Below, piece by piece: positions 19,613 through 27,441 of a stretch of 64,000 nucleotides of DNA. This DNA is from Dactylosporangium sp040689395 (GTDB taxonomy: Bacteria; Actinomycetota; Actinomycetes; Mycobacteriales; Micromonosporaceae). Position 1 is the first letter of the stretch. Each line of letters opens with the position of its first letter. The DNA is taken from NCBI RefSeq assembly GCF_040689395.1, contig NZ_JBFAZX010000001.1, forward strand, positions 496,001-560,000. The letters run 5' to 3'. The notes under the pieces are model-generated. The model ran no database searches. It had not been told where the DNA came from and saw only the letters and a program-made list of their open reading frames with translations. The position numbers were made by a program, and so were the translations under genes.

Positions 19613-19618
19613 TAGAGT
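19613..19618 (+). promoter_or_regulatory. -10 box (TAGAGT) of tsaB-rimI-tsaD
   Basis: TAGAGT ends 7 bases before GTG 19626, with no ribosome site: a probable leaderless promoter. tsaB thus appears to have its own promoter, as expected once separated from tsaE. No clear -35 is seen. Confidence 0.45.
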
Positions 19619-19625
19619 TGGGGCC

Positions 19626-20279
19626 GTGCTGGTGATGGTGGTGGACACGGCGACGGCGGCGGTGACCGCAGCGCTCGCGCGGGTCGGCGACGACGGGGTG
19701 ACCCTGCTCGCTGGGCGGGTGACCGTCGACGCCCGCGGCGCCGGGGAGCTGCTGGCGCCGCAGATCGCCGCCGTGCTGGCCGAGGGCGGTGTGACGGCTG
19801 GCGACCTGGCGGCGGTCGTCGCGGGCCTCGGGCCCGGGCCGTTCACCGGGCTGCGTGCCGGGCTGGTCACGGCCACGGCGATGGGCCACGCGCTCTCCGC
19901 GCCCGTTTACGGGGTGTGCACCCTTGACGCGATCGGCGTGCGGCTGCCCGGCCGGGCTCTGGTGGCGACCGACGCGCGCCGCAAGGAGATCTACTGGGCG
20001 GTCTACCAGGACGGTCACCGGCTTGCCGGGCCGGACGTGGACCGGCCCGCGGCCGTCGCGCTTGACGGGATCGAGCGGGCCGCGGGAGACGGTGCCGAGA
20101 AGTATGCCGACGTGCTCGCCCTCCCCGTCGAGGGGCCGAGCTACCCGTCCGCGCTCGCGCTGGCCGAGCTGGCCGCCGAGCGAGTGCGGGCCAAGGCGCC
20201 GGGCGAGACGTTGACCCCGCTCTACCTGCGCCGCCCCGACGCGGTCCTGCCCGGCGAGCGGAAACCGGCCCTGCAGTGA
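19626..20279 (+). CDS. tsaB: tRNA threonylcarbamoyladenosine biosynthesis protein TsaB
   Basis: A 217-residue actin-fold partner of TsaD. It begins VLVMVVDTATAAVTAAL and has the conserved GPGPFTGLRAGL and ATDARRKEIYWA stretches. GTG 19626 matches the family N-terminus; an upstream ATG in frame would add ten atypical residues. Its stop overlaps the rimI start (GTGA, 20276-20279). It heads a tsaB-rimI-tsaD operon. Confidence 0.95.
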   Translation: MLVMVVDTATAAVTAALARVGDDGVTLLAGRVTVDARGAGELLAPQIAAVLAEGGVTAGDLAAVVAGLGPGPFTGLRAGLVTATAMGHALSAPVYGVCTLDAIGVRLPGRALVATDARRKEIYWAVYQDGHRLAGPDVDRPAAVALDGIERAAGDGAEKYADVLALPVEGPSYPSALALAELAAERVRAKAPGETLTPLYLRRPDAVLPGERKPALQ

Positions 20280-21025
20280 GCGCGGTGAAGCTGGCCGAGC
20301 TGCGGTGGTTCCACATCGAGGAGCTGCTGCCGATCGAGGACGAGCTGTTCGGCGAGGAGCGCTGGTCGGCCGGCATGTTCTGGAACGAGCTGGCCAATGG
20401 GCATCACTACCTGGTCGCCCTGGACACGGCCGCGCCTCCCGCCGTTTCGACCCCAGCCGCCTCGACCCCAGCCGCATCCGCCCTCGCCGGCGCGGACCGG
20501 CCCCCAGCCGCCGCGCACGGTGAGCTGGGGGTCTCAGCCAGCGAGCCGGACGGTTCGGACCGCGACGCGGTCGGCGCGCACCGCGTCTCGGGCTTCTCGG
20601 CGGACGACTTGAGTGCCTCGGGTGCCTTGAGCGCGTCGGGCGGCTGCGACGGCGACACGGGCGGCGCGCGGCGTGCTCCGGGTGGCTCTGGTGTCTCCGG
20701 TGGACCCGGCGGCGATGTGGGGTCGGGGCGGATCGTTGGATATGCCGGGCTCGCCGTCGCGCCGCCGGACGAGGCATGGATACAGAACATCGGCGTGCGC
20801 AAGGACGCGCAGCGGCGCGGGATCGGTCGGCTGCTGCTGGAGGCACTGCTCGACGAGGCCGCGCGGCGCGGGGTCCGGCAGGTGCTGCTCGAGGTCGCCG
20901 TCGACAACGCGCCGGCGCAGAAACTCTATGCGCAGCACGGGTTCGAGGCCGTCGGCATCCGCCGCGGCTACTACCAGCCCAGCAACACGGATGCACTGGT
21001 GATGATGCGTGAGCACGAAGACTGA
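20276..21025 (+). CDS. rimI: Ribosomal-protein-alanine acetyltransferase RimI with a low-complexity insert
   Basis: A GNAT acetyltransferase expected to acetylate the N-terminal Ala of S18, encoded between tsaB and tsaD as usual. Conserved parts are present: N-terminal LPIEDELFGEERWSAGMF (18-35), the acetyl-CoA loop RKDAQRRGIGRLL (175-187) and NAPAQKLYAQHGFEAVGIRRGYY. Total length is 249, against about 150 normally. Residues 51-149 are a Ser/Ala/Gly/Pro-rich insert (tandem STPAA STPAA) splitting the strand pair before GRIVGYAGL. The insert keeps frame, so the protein may still fold with a long loop. Confidence 0.88.
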   Translation: MSAVKLAELRWFHIEELLPIEDELFGEERWSAGMFWNELANGHHYLVALDTAAPPAVSTPAASTPAASALAGADRPPAAAHGELGVSASEPDGSDRDAVGAHRVSGFSADDLSASGALSASGGCDGDTGGARRAPGGSGVSGGPGGDVGSGRIVGYAGLAVAPPDEAWIQNIGVRKDAQRRGIGRLLLEALLDEAARRGVRQVLLEVAVDNAPAQKLYAQHGFEAVGIRRGYYQPSNTDALVMMREHED

Positions 21026-22058
21026 GCCGCTGGTCCTCGGGATCGAGACCTCGTGCGACGAGACCGGCGTCGGGATCGTCCGCGGGCACACCCTGCTCGC
21101 GGACGAGATCGCGTCGAGCGTGGACGAGCACGCCCGGTTCGGGGGCGTGGTGCCCGAGGTGGCCAGCCGGGCGCACTTCGAGGCGATGGTCCCGACGATG
21201 CAGCGGGCGCTGGACAAGGCGGGCGTGACACTGTCCGATGTGGACGCCATCGCGGTCACGGCCGGGCCGGGGCTGGCGGGCGCGCTGCTGGTGGGGGTGG
21301 CCGCCGCGAAGGCGTATGCGCTGGCCGCGGGCAAGCCGATCTACGGCGTCAACCACCTCGCCGCCCACGTCGCCGTCGACACGCTTGAGCACGGGGCTCT
21401 GCCGGAGCCGGCGATCGCGCTGCTGGTCTCGGGCGGGCACTCCTCGCTGCTGCGGGTCGACGACCTGGCGGGCGGGGTGACGCCGCTGGGCGCGACCATC
21501 GACGACGCGGCCGGCGAGGCGTTCGACAAGGTGGCGCGGGTGCTGGGGTTGCCGTTCCCGGGCGGGCCGCCGATCGACCGGGCGGCGCGCGAGGGGCAGG
21601 TGTCGATCCCGTTCCCGCGCGGGCTCACGGCGCCGCGCGACCTCGCCGAGCACCGTTTCGACTTCTCGTTCTCGGGGCTGAAGACGGCCGTCGCGCGATG
21701 GATCGAGGCGCGTCAGCGGGCCGGTGAGGCGGTGCCGGTCAACGACGTGGCGGCGAGCTTCCAGGAGGCCGTGTGTGACGTGCTCACCGCGAAGGCCGTG
21801 GACGCGTGCCGGGAGCACGGCGTGGAGACGCTCGTGATCGGCGGCGGCGTGGCGGCCAACTCGCGGATTCGGTCGATGGCCCAGGAGCGCTGCGACAAAT
21901 ACGGCATCACGCTGCGAGTGCCACGCCCGAAGCTGTGCACCGACAACGGCGCCATGGTGGCGGCGCTCGGGTCGCATCTGGTGGCCGCAGGCGCGGCGCC
22001 CGGGTCGCTGGGGCTGCCCTCCGACTCGGCCATGCCGATCACGCTCGTCACGGCGTAG
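21009..22058 (+). CDS. tsaD: tRNA N6-adenosine threonylcarbamoyltransferase TsaD
   Basis: A 349-residue catalytic subunit transferring threonylcarbamoyl to A37 of tRNA. It begins LVLGIETSCDETG, has the metal-binding HLAAH pair (H116, H120) and the VSGGHSSLL and VGGGVAANSRIR-type nucleotide motifs. The start GTG 21009 lies inside rimI, giving a 17-base overlap and tight coupling. Confidence 0.97.
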   Translation: MSTKTEPLVLGIETSCDETGVGIVRGHTLLADEIASSVDEHARFGGVVPEVASRAHFEAMVPTMQRALDKAGVTLSDVDAIAVTAGPGLAGALLVGVAAAKAYALAAGKPIYGVNHLAAHVAVDTLEHGALPEPAIALLVSGGHSSLLRVDDLAGGVTPLGATIDDAAGEAFDKVARVLGLPFPGGPPIDRAAREGQVSIPFPRGLTAPRDLAEHRFDFSFSGLKTAVARWIEARQRAGEAVPVNDVAASFQEAVCDVLTAKAVDACREHGVETLVIGGGVAANSRIRSMAQERCDKYGITLRVPRPKLCTDNGAMVAALGSHLVAAGAAPGSLGLPSDSAMPITLVTA

Positions 22059-22190
22059 GACCGGGCCGACGCAAAGCTCCGGCGCCGCGCGGGCCCGGGG
22101 GCCGCGACGACCCATACCCGGGAAGGGCTGGCCCGCGGAACGCCTTACGCTGGGTGTCCACCATGGTCATCGAGGGGATTGCTGTGGGAG

Positions 22191-22196
22191 TAGAGT
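22191..22196 (+). promoter_or_regulatory. -10 box (TAGAGT) of the gene at 22205
   Basis: The same TAGAGT hexamer as before tsaB lies 8 bases before GTG 22205. If it is the true -10, translation starts at 22205 and not at the in-frame ATG 22163. Confidence 0.35.
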
Positions 22197-22204
22197 CCAG
22201 CGCC

Positions 22205-22462
22205 GTGATCGTGCGCATGTGGGAGGTCAGGGCGCACCCGGAGGCGTTCGATGAACTGCTGTCCTGGGTCTGTGACGCGATGCTGCCCAAGGTCGAGGTG
22301 CACCCGATGCACATGAGCAGCGAGGTGTATGCCTCGACGGACCAGCGGCTCGTCGTCGTGTCCAAGTGGCGGGGCGGCACGCCCGAGGGGTTCGCCGAGC
22401 CGCCGTCGCAGCTGGTTGCGCGAAAGCCGCAGTTCTGGGACTTCACGCAGGTCGACCGCTGA
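22205..22462 (+). CDS. Small conserved protein of unknown function
   Basis: An 85-residue soluble protein beginning VIVRMWEVRAHPEAFDEL. The pattern of short strands and helices, together with the MWEVRAHPE opening and WDF near the end, faintly recalls dimeric alpha-beta barrel (monooxygenase-like) proteins, but no catalytic residues are evident. In-frame starts at ATG 22163 and GTG 22184 would add up to 14 residues. It lies between tsaD and the ABC pair with the same orientation. Confidence 0.6.
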   Translation: MIVRMWEVRAHPEAFDELLSWVCDAMLPKVEVHPMHMSSEVYASTDQRLVVVSKWRGGTPEGFAEPPSQLVARKPQFWDFTQVDR

Positions 22463-22508
22463 AAAATGTAAGGCGCTCGACCGGGGGCTGCGGTTACCGT
22501 CGGGGATT

Positions 22509-24182
22509 GTGCGCAGATTGCCCCTTGCCGAGCCCGGGGAGCCCGACAACCGGTCGGCCGCCCGATATCTGCTCTGGATCGCGCGGCACCAGATTTCGCT
22601 GATCGCCGGGGGCGTGTGCTTCGGCATCGTGTGGATGGTCAGCCAGGCGCTCGTGCCGGCGGCGATCGGGGCCGGGGTCGACGCGCTCGCGCGGCACGAC
22701 CGGCAGGGGCTGCTCTGGGCGGCGGCGGCGGTGCTCGGGCTCGCTGCCACGACCGCGTTCAGCGGGATCATGCGGCACCGGTTCGCGGTCTCGAACTTCC
22801 TCGGCGCCGGCTTCCGCACCATGCAGGTGACGGTGCGGCACGCGACGCGGCTCGGGACCACGCTGTCGCGGCGAGTGGCGACGGGCGAGGTGGTCAGCAT
22901 CGGCACCACCGACTTCGACCACATCGGGTATTCGATCGACATCACCGCGCGCGGCAGCGGCGCCATCGTGTCGATCGTGGTCGTCTCCGCGTTGCTGCTG
23001 CGGGTGTCGGTGCCGCTCGGCCTGGTAGTGGTGCTCGGCGTGCCGGTCCTGGTCGCCGTGGTCGGGCTGCTGTTGCGTCCGCTGCACCACCGGCGGCGGC
23101 ACCAGCGCGACCTCGCCGGGGCGCTCACCGGGCGGGCCGCGGACATCGTGGCGGGGCTGCGGGTGCTGCGCGGGGTCGGGGGCGAGGCGGTGTTCTCCGC
23201 GCGGTACCGCGCCGAGTCGCAGCGTGTGCGCTTCGCCGGCGTGCGGGTCGCCCGGGTCGAGTCGATGCTGGAGGCGGCGCAGGTCCTGCTGCCCGGGTGC
23301 TTCGTCGCGCTGGTGACGTGGCTCGGCGCGCGGTTCGCGGTGGCGGGCCGGATCACGCCGGGCGAGCTGGTCGCGTTCTACGCGTATGCCGCGTTTCTGA
23401 TCGCGCCGCTGCGGACGCTGACCGAGTTCGCCGACAAGGTGACGCGCGGCCTGGTGAGCGCGCGGCGGGTGGTCGACCTGTTGCGGATCGAGCCGGATCT
23501 TCAGGATCCCCCGGATACGGTACGGCCGGAGCCGGGCGATCTCGACGACCCCGACTCGGGACTGGTCGTGCGCGAGAACCGGTTCACGGCGGTGGCGGCC
23601 GTGCGCCCGCAGGACGCGGCGGCCATCGCCGACCGGATCGCGCTGCTCACCCCGGGGTCCTCGGCCCGCCTGCACGGGGTACCGCTGCGGGAAATGGCAC
23701 TGCAGGACGTGCGGCGACGGATCGTGCTCGCCGACAACGACGGGCGGCTGTTCCGCGGCCCGCTGCGGGACGAGGTCGGCGACGGCGCGACGCTGGACGC
23801 GGCGGCGGCGCGGGACATCGTCGACGCGCTGCCCGACGGCCTCGACACCGAGATCGCCGAGCGCGGGCGGGACTTCTCCGGCGGCCAGCAGCAGCGGCTG
23901 CGGCTGGCCCGGGCGCTCGCGCTCGACCCGCCGGTGCTGGTGCTCGTCGAGCCGACGAGCGCGGTCGACGCGCACACCGAGGCGCGCATCGCCGAGCGGC
24001 TGCCGGCGGCCCGCGCCGGGCGCACGACCGTGGTCTGCACGACCAGTCCGCTGCTGCTCGACCGGGCCGACACCGTCGCGTTCGTCGGCGCCGACGGGCG
24101 GGTCGCCGCGACCGGGCCGCACCGCGAGCTGCTGGACACCTGCCCGGAATACGCCGCCGCCGTGACTCGCGGGGAGGACTGA
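22509..24182 (+). CDS. ABC exporter half-transporter with degenerate ATPase domain (no Walker A)
   Basis: A 557-residue half-transporter. Residues about 1-320 form the six-helix exporter membrane domain. The ATPase domain (about 350-557) keeps the signature FSGGQQQRLRLARAL (456-470) and D-loop SAVD, but no Walker A P-loop can be found in the expected 355-375 stretch (RENRFTAVAAVRPQDAAAI). The Walker B Asp is Val (LVLVEPTS, 478-484) and the H-loop His is replaced (VVCTTSP). It cannot hydrolyse ATP alone. Its stop shares one base with the next start (TGATG), which encodes the complementary subunit. GTG 22509 is the best start; the ribosome site is weak. The substrate is unknown. Confidence 0.85.
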   Translation: MRRLPLAEPGEPDNRSAARYLLWIARHQISLIAGGVCFGIVWMVSQALVPAAIGAGVDALARHDRQGLLWAAAAVLGLAATTAFSGIMRHRFAVSNFLGAGFRTMQVTVRHATRLGTTLSRRVATGEVVSIGTTDFDHIGYSIDITARGSGAIVSIVVVSALLLRVSVPLGLVVVLGVPVLVAVVGLLLRPLHHRRRHQRDLAGALTGRAADIVAGLRVLRGVGGEAVFSARYRAESQRVRFAGVRVARVESMLEAAQVLLPGCFVALVTWLGARFAVAGRITPGELVAFYAYAAFLIAPLRTLTEFADKVTRGLVSARRVVDLLRIEPDLQDPPDTVRPEPGDLDDPDSGLVVRENRFTAVAAVRPQDAAAIADRIALLTPGSSARLHGVPLREMALQDVRRRIVLADNDGRLFRGPLRDEVGDGATLDAAAARDIVDALPDGLDTEIAERGRDFSGGQQQRLRLARALALDPPVLVLVEPTSAVDAHTEARIAERLPAARAGRTTVVCTTSPLLLDRADTVAFVGADGRVAATGPHRELLDTCPEYAAAVTRGED

Positions 24183-25906
24183 TGCTGCCGATCGCCGGAC
24201 CGGTGCAGGTGCGCGCCTACCTGCGTGGCCTGTTCGCCGCCTATCCCGGGCGGCTCGCGCTGGTGCTCGCGCTGCACCTGGCCGCCGCGGTGGCCGGGCT
24301 GGCCGCGCCGCCGCTGCTCGGCGCGCTGGTGGAGCGGGTCGCCGCCGGCACCACGACCTGGACCGTCGACCGGATCGCGCTGGCCATCGCCGGCTTCGTG
24401 ATCGCGCAGTCGGTGCTGGTGCGCTACGCCCGGCTGGCCGCCGCGCAACTCGCGGAGCTGGTGCTCGCCCGGCTGCGCGAGGAGTTCGTCGACGGAGTGC
24501 TCGCGATCCCGCTGTCCACCGTGGAGCGTGCCGGCACCGGAGACCTACTCAGCCGGGCCTCGCGGGACGTCTCGCAGACCTCGGAGTCGGTGCAGAGCGC
24601 GCTGCCGGCGATCGTGGTCGGGCTGCTGCAGATGCTGCTCACCTTCGGCGCCATCGCGCTGATCGGGCCGATCCTGCTGCTGCCGGGCCTGGTCGCGGTC
24701 CCGGTGCTGTACTTCAGCTCCCGCTGGTACTTCCGCCGCGCGACGGCGGGCTACCTGCGCGAGGGGGCGGCGTACGCGCGGCTCACCGACGGGCTGACCG
24801 AGACCGTCGAGGGCGCCCGGACCGTCGACACGCTGCGGCTGCGGCGGCGCCGGATCGAGCGGACGCAGGAGCACCTCGCCGGGACCTATGCGGCGGCGAG
24901 GTACACCCTGTCGCTGCGCACGGTCTGGTTCCCGCTCACCGAGTTCGGCTACGCACTGCCGGCCGCGGTGACGCTGGTCGCCGGCGGCTGGTTCGTGACA
25001 GAGGGCTGGTCGACGGTCGGGCAGGTGACCGCCGCGGTGCTGTACTTCGTGGCGATCATCGACCCGCTGGACCGCGTCCTGTCGTACTTCGACCAGATGC
25101 AGCTCGGCCTCGCCTCCTTCGCGCGCCTGGTCGGCGTGCGCACCGCGGCGGCCGAGCCGGTGCCGGCGGGCGGCCCGCGGCCGGTCGACGAGCAGCTCGT
25201 GGCGAAGGGCGTGCGGTACTCCTATGTGGATGGCCGCGACGTCCTGCACGGCGTCGACCTCGCGATCCGGCCCGGCGAGCGGCTCGCCATGGTCGGCCCG
25301 TCGGGGGCGGGCAAGTCGACGCTCGGCCGGCTGCTGGCCGGGGTCCACGCGCCCCGGGCCGGCTCGGTGGAGCTGGGCGCGGTACCGCTGAGCGAACTCC
25401 CGCTGGACGAGCTGCGCGGCCACGTCGCGCTGGTGACGCAGGAGCACCATGTCTTCCTGGGCAGCCTGCGGGACAACCTGACCCTGGCCCGCGCCGGGGC
25501 CACCGACGAGGAGCTGTGCGCGGCCCTGGCCACCGTCGACGCGCTGGACTGGGCGCTGGCGCTGCCCAAGGGCCTGGACACCACCGACCTCGCGCTGTCC
25601 CCGGCGCAGGCCCAGCAGCTGGCGCTGGCCCGGCTGGTCCTCGCCGATCCGCACACGCTGGTGCTCGACGAGGCGACGTCCCTGATCGACCCGCGGGCGG
25701 CCCGCCACCTGGAGCGCTCGCTGGCCGGCGCGCTGGAGGGCCGGACCGTGGTCGCGATCGCGCATCGGCTCTTCTCCGCGCACGACGCCGACCGGGTCGC
25801 GGTCGTGGAGGACGGCCGGATCACCGAGCTGGGCAGCCACGACGAGCTGGTGGAGGCCGGCGGCGCCTACGCGGCGCTGTGGCGCTCGTGGCACGGGAGC
25901 AGATAG
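24182..25906 (+). CDS. ABC exporter half-transporter, catalytic partner with degenerate signature motif
   Basis: A 574-residue half-transporter. Membrane helices occupy about 20-310. The ATPase domain has an intact Walker A (GPSGAGKST, 372-380), Q-loop (TQEHH), Walker B (LVLDEATS, 493-500) and H-loop His528 (IAHRL). The signature motif is LSPAQAQQL (472-480) in place of LSGGQ. With the upstream partner, which has an intact signature but no Walker motifs, the dimer would form one complete and one dead ATP site. The genes overlap by one base and are surely co-translated. Confidence 0.9.
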   Translation: MLPIAGPVQVRAYLRGLFAAYPGRLALVLALHLAAAVAGLAAPPLLGALVERVAAGTTTWTVDRIALAIAGFVIAQSVLVRYARLAAAQLAELVLARLREEFVDGVLAIPLSTVERAGTGDLLSRASRDVSQTSESVQSALPAIVVGLLQMLLTFGAIALIGPILLLPGLVAVPVLYFSSRWYFRRATAGYLREGAAYARLTDGLTETVEGARTVDTLRLRRRRIERTQEHLAGTYAAARYTLSLRTVWFPLTEFGYALPAAVTLVAGGWFVTEGWSTVGQVTAAVLYFVAIIDPLDRVLSYFDQMQLGLASFARLVGVRTAAAEPVPAGGPRPVDEQLVAKGVRYSYVDGRDVLHGVDLAIRPGERLAMVGPSGAGKSTLGRLLAGVHAPRAGSVELGAVPLSELPLDELRGHVALVTQEHHVFLGSLRDNLTLARAGATDEELCAALATVDALDWALALPKGLDTTDLALSPAQAQQLALARLVLADPHTLVLDEATSLIDPRAARHLERSLAGALEGRTVVAIAHRLFSAHDADRVAVVEDGRITELGSHDELVEAGGAYAALWRSWHGSR

Positions 25907-25909
25907 TCC

Positions 25910-26194
25910 CTAGTGGAACAGCGTGTAGACCGTCCCGATCAGCGCCACCGCCAGGATCGCGAGTACGAACGTCAGCAGCAGTTGCCGGTCGCCGTGCGAC
26001 ACCGGCGGCGCGGCGGGGGCCAGCGCCGGCAGGTCGACGATCGCGGCGCGCAGCTCGTCGAGCGTCTTGGCCGCGTAGACGATGCCGACCCGGTCGGAGA
26101 ACTCGTCCAGGGTGAGCCGCCCCGCCTCGGTGTGCCGCTGCAGGGCCGCGATCACGCGCTGCCGGTCCTCGTCGGATGCCCGCACGGCGACCAT
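25910..26194 (-). CDS. DUF1707 domain membrane protein
   Basis: A 94-residue protein. Residues 5-55 form the DUF1707/SHOCT-like helical domain (VRASDEDRQRVIAAL, RLTLDEFSDRV, AAKTLDELRA), common in actinobacterial envelope proteins. A C-terminal membrane helix (about 71-91, LLLTFVLAILAVALIGTVYT) anchors it. It is convergent with the ABC exporter, with 3 bases between stops. It starts 3 bases after the ybaK stop, so both are probably one transcript. Confidence 0.8.
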   Translation of the reverse strand: MVAVRASDEDRQRVIAALQRHTEAGRLTLDEFSDRVGIVYAAKTLDELRAAIVDLPALAPAAPPVSHGDRQLLLTFVLAILAVALIGTVYTLFH

Positions 26195-26197
26195 GCC

Positions 26198-26677
26198 TCA
26201 GCGTGTCGCGATCGGCGCCAGGGTGGCCCCGGTGACCTGCACGAGGTCGGCGGGGGCCAGCTCGATCTGCAGTCCGCGCCGCCCGCCTGAGACATACATG
26301 GTGGGCAGCTGCGACGCGGAGTCGTCGATGACGATCGGCAGCCGGGAACGCTGGCCGACCGGGGAGATGCCGCCGGTCACGTAGCCGGTGGCGCGCTCGG
26401 CGGCGGACGGTTCGGCCATCGCGGCGCGCTTGCCACCGACCGCGGCGGCCAGCGCCTTGAGGTCCAGCGAGGACGACACCGGCACCACACCGACGGTGAG
26501 CTGCCCGTCGACCGCGGTCACGAGGGTCTTGAACAGCCGCGCGGGATCGACGCCCAGCGCCTCGGCGGCGGCCTCGCCGTAGGAGGCCGCGCGGGGGTCG
26601 ACCTCGTAGATGTGCGGGGTGAACGCGATCTTCGCGCGCGTCAGCAGTGCGGTCGCCGGGGTGCCCTTGCTCGCCAC
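26198..26677 (-). CDS. ybaK: YbaK/EbsC-type aminoacyl-tRNA deacylase (Cys-tRNA(Pro) deacylase)
   Basis: A 159-residue protein of the YbaK family, which hydrolyses Cys mischarged on tRNA(Pro). Family features seen are the N-terminal TPATALLTRAKI, the LGVDPARLFKTLV stretch and the C-terminal substrate-site region GGISPVGQRSRLPIVIDD. The start is GTG 26677. It is divergent from the gene at 26695 and followed by the DUF1707 gene after 3 bases. Confidence 0.9.
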   Translation of the reverse strand: MASKGTPATALLTRAKIAFTPHIYEVDPRAASYGEAAAEALGVDPARLFKTLVTAVDGQLTVGVVPVSSSLDLKALAAAVGGKRAAMAEPSAAERATGYVTGGISPVGQRSRLPIVIDDSASQLPTMYVSGGRRGLQIELAPADLVQVTGATLAPIATR

Positions 26678-26682
26678 TGGCT

Positions 26683-26688
26683 CACAAT
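26683..26688 (+). promoter_or_regulatory. -10 box (CACAAT) of the gene at 26695
   Basis: CACAAT ends 6 bases before ATG 26695 with no ribosome site, the same leaderless arrangement as other genes here. Confidence 0.35.
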
Positions 26689-26694
26689 AGCGAC

Positions 26695-27441
26695 ATGCAG
26701 ATCGGCGCGGTCCAGTTGTATCTCGGCCACGGCCACCTGTTCCTCGGCGCGACGAACGGCGTGGACCTGTCGGTGTTCGACGGTGATGGGGCGGTCACCG
26801 CGACGGAGCACCATGTGCGTATCGCGGCCCGGCCGCAGGTCGGACTGGTGCGGGTGCGGCTGTGGCAGGGCGCCGGGCCGCGGGTCGGCCGGCTGGTCTT
26901 CGACGGGCTGCTGAAGCTGCCGGACGCGAGGTTCTGCGTCGAGGAGGGCACCGGGCTTTCGCGGTACGTCACCAAGGTGAACAGCCACAGCCCGCGCGTG
27001 CTGGTCGCGGTCGACGACCCAGGGCACGCCTCCCGCGTCGACGTCGTGCTCGAGCCCGAGTTCGTGCCCCGCAGCGCACAGGTGTGGACCGCCGGCGAGC
27101 CGCCGTTCCCGAAGCTGACGGTGTCGCCGACCGCGCCGCGGCACCGGGCCGACGCGTTCGCCGACGCCATCGCCGGGCACGACTTCCCGCGCAAGCGCCT
27201 GGCGGCGGCGCTGCTGGTCGTCGCCGAGGAGCGCCGGCAGCGCAACTCCGAGCAGAGCGTCGCCTTCTACGTCAACGACATCGTCGAGTGGCTGCGCTGG
27301 CTCAACGACCGCCTGACATACGAGATGTGCCGCGACACCGGCCGCCACCTGCTTGGCCACCTCGGCGCGCGCCCGCCCGACCTGCTCGCCGACGACGTGC
27401 TCAACGACCTGCAGCGGCGCCTGGGCCATCCGCTGGTGTGA
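26695..27441 (+). CDS. Conserved protein of unknown function
   Basis: A 248-residue soluble protein that I cannot assign. The first ~140 residues look beta-rich (MQIGAVQLYLGHGHLFLG), and the last 90 are helical and rich in Arg, Leu and Trp (YVNDIVEWLRWLNDRLTYEM). No signal peptide, membrane helix or known catalytic motif is visible. It ends 41 bases inside the convergent methyltransferase gene, an unusually long tail-to-tail overlap. Confidence 0.65.
   Translation: MQIGAVQLYLGHGHLFLGATNGVDLSVFDGDGAVTATEHHVRIAARPQVGLVRVRLWQGAGPRVGRLVFDGLLKLPDARFCVEEGTGLSRYVTKVNSHSPRVLVAVDDPGHASRVDVVLEPEFVPRSAQVWTAGEPPFPKLTVSPTAPRHRADAFADAIAGHDFPRKRLAAALLVVAEERRQRNSEQSVAFYVNDIVEWLRWLNDRLTYEMCRDTGRHLLGHLGARPPDLLADDVLNDLQRRLGHPLV

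Noticed and set aside
19521..22115. 864-codon minus-strand frame opposite tsaB-rimI-tsaD
   Set aside because: It spans three well-supported plus-strand genes and has shadow composition.
22616..24181. Long frame running into the second ABC gene from upstream
   Set aside because: The upstream 520 codons are the other frame of the first ABC gene; membrane-domain similarity begins only at ATG 24182.
24545..25894. 449-codon minus-strand frame opposite the second ABC gene
   Set aside because: It is the reverse-strand shadow of a high-GC coding region, with Arg/Gly/Ala-dominated sequence and no recognisable domain.
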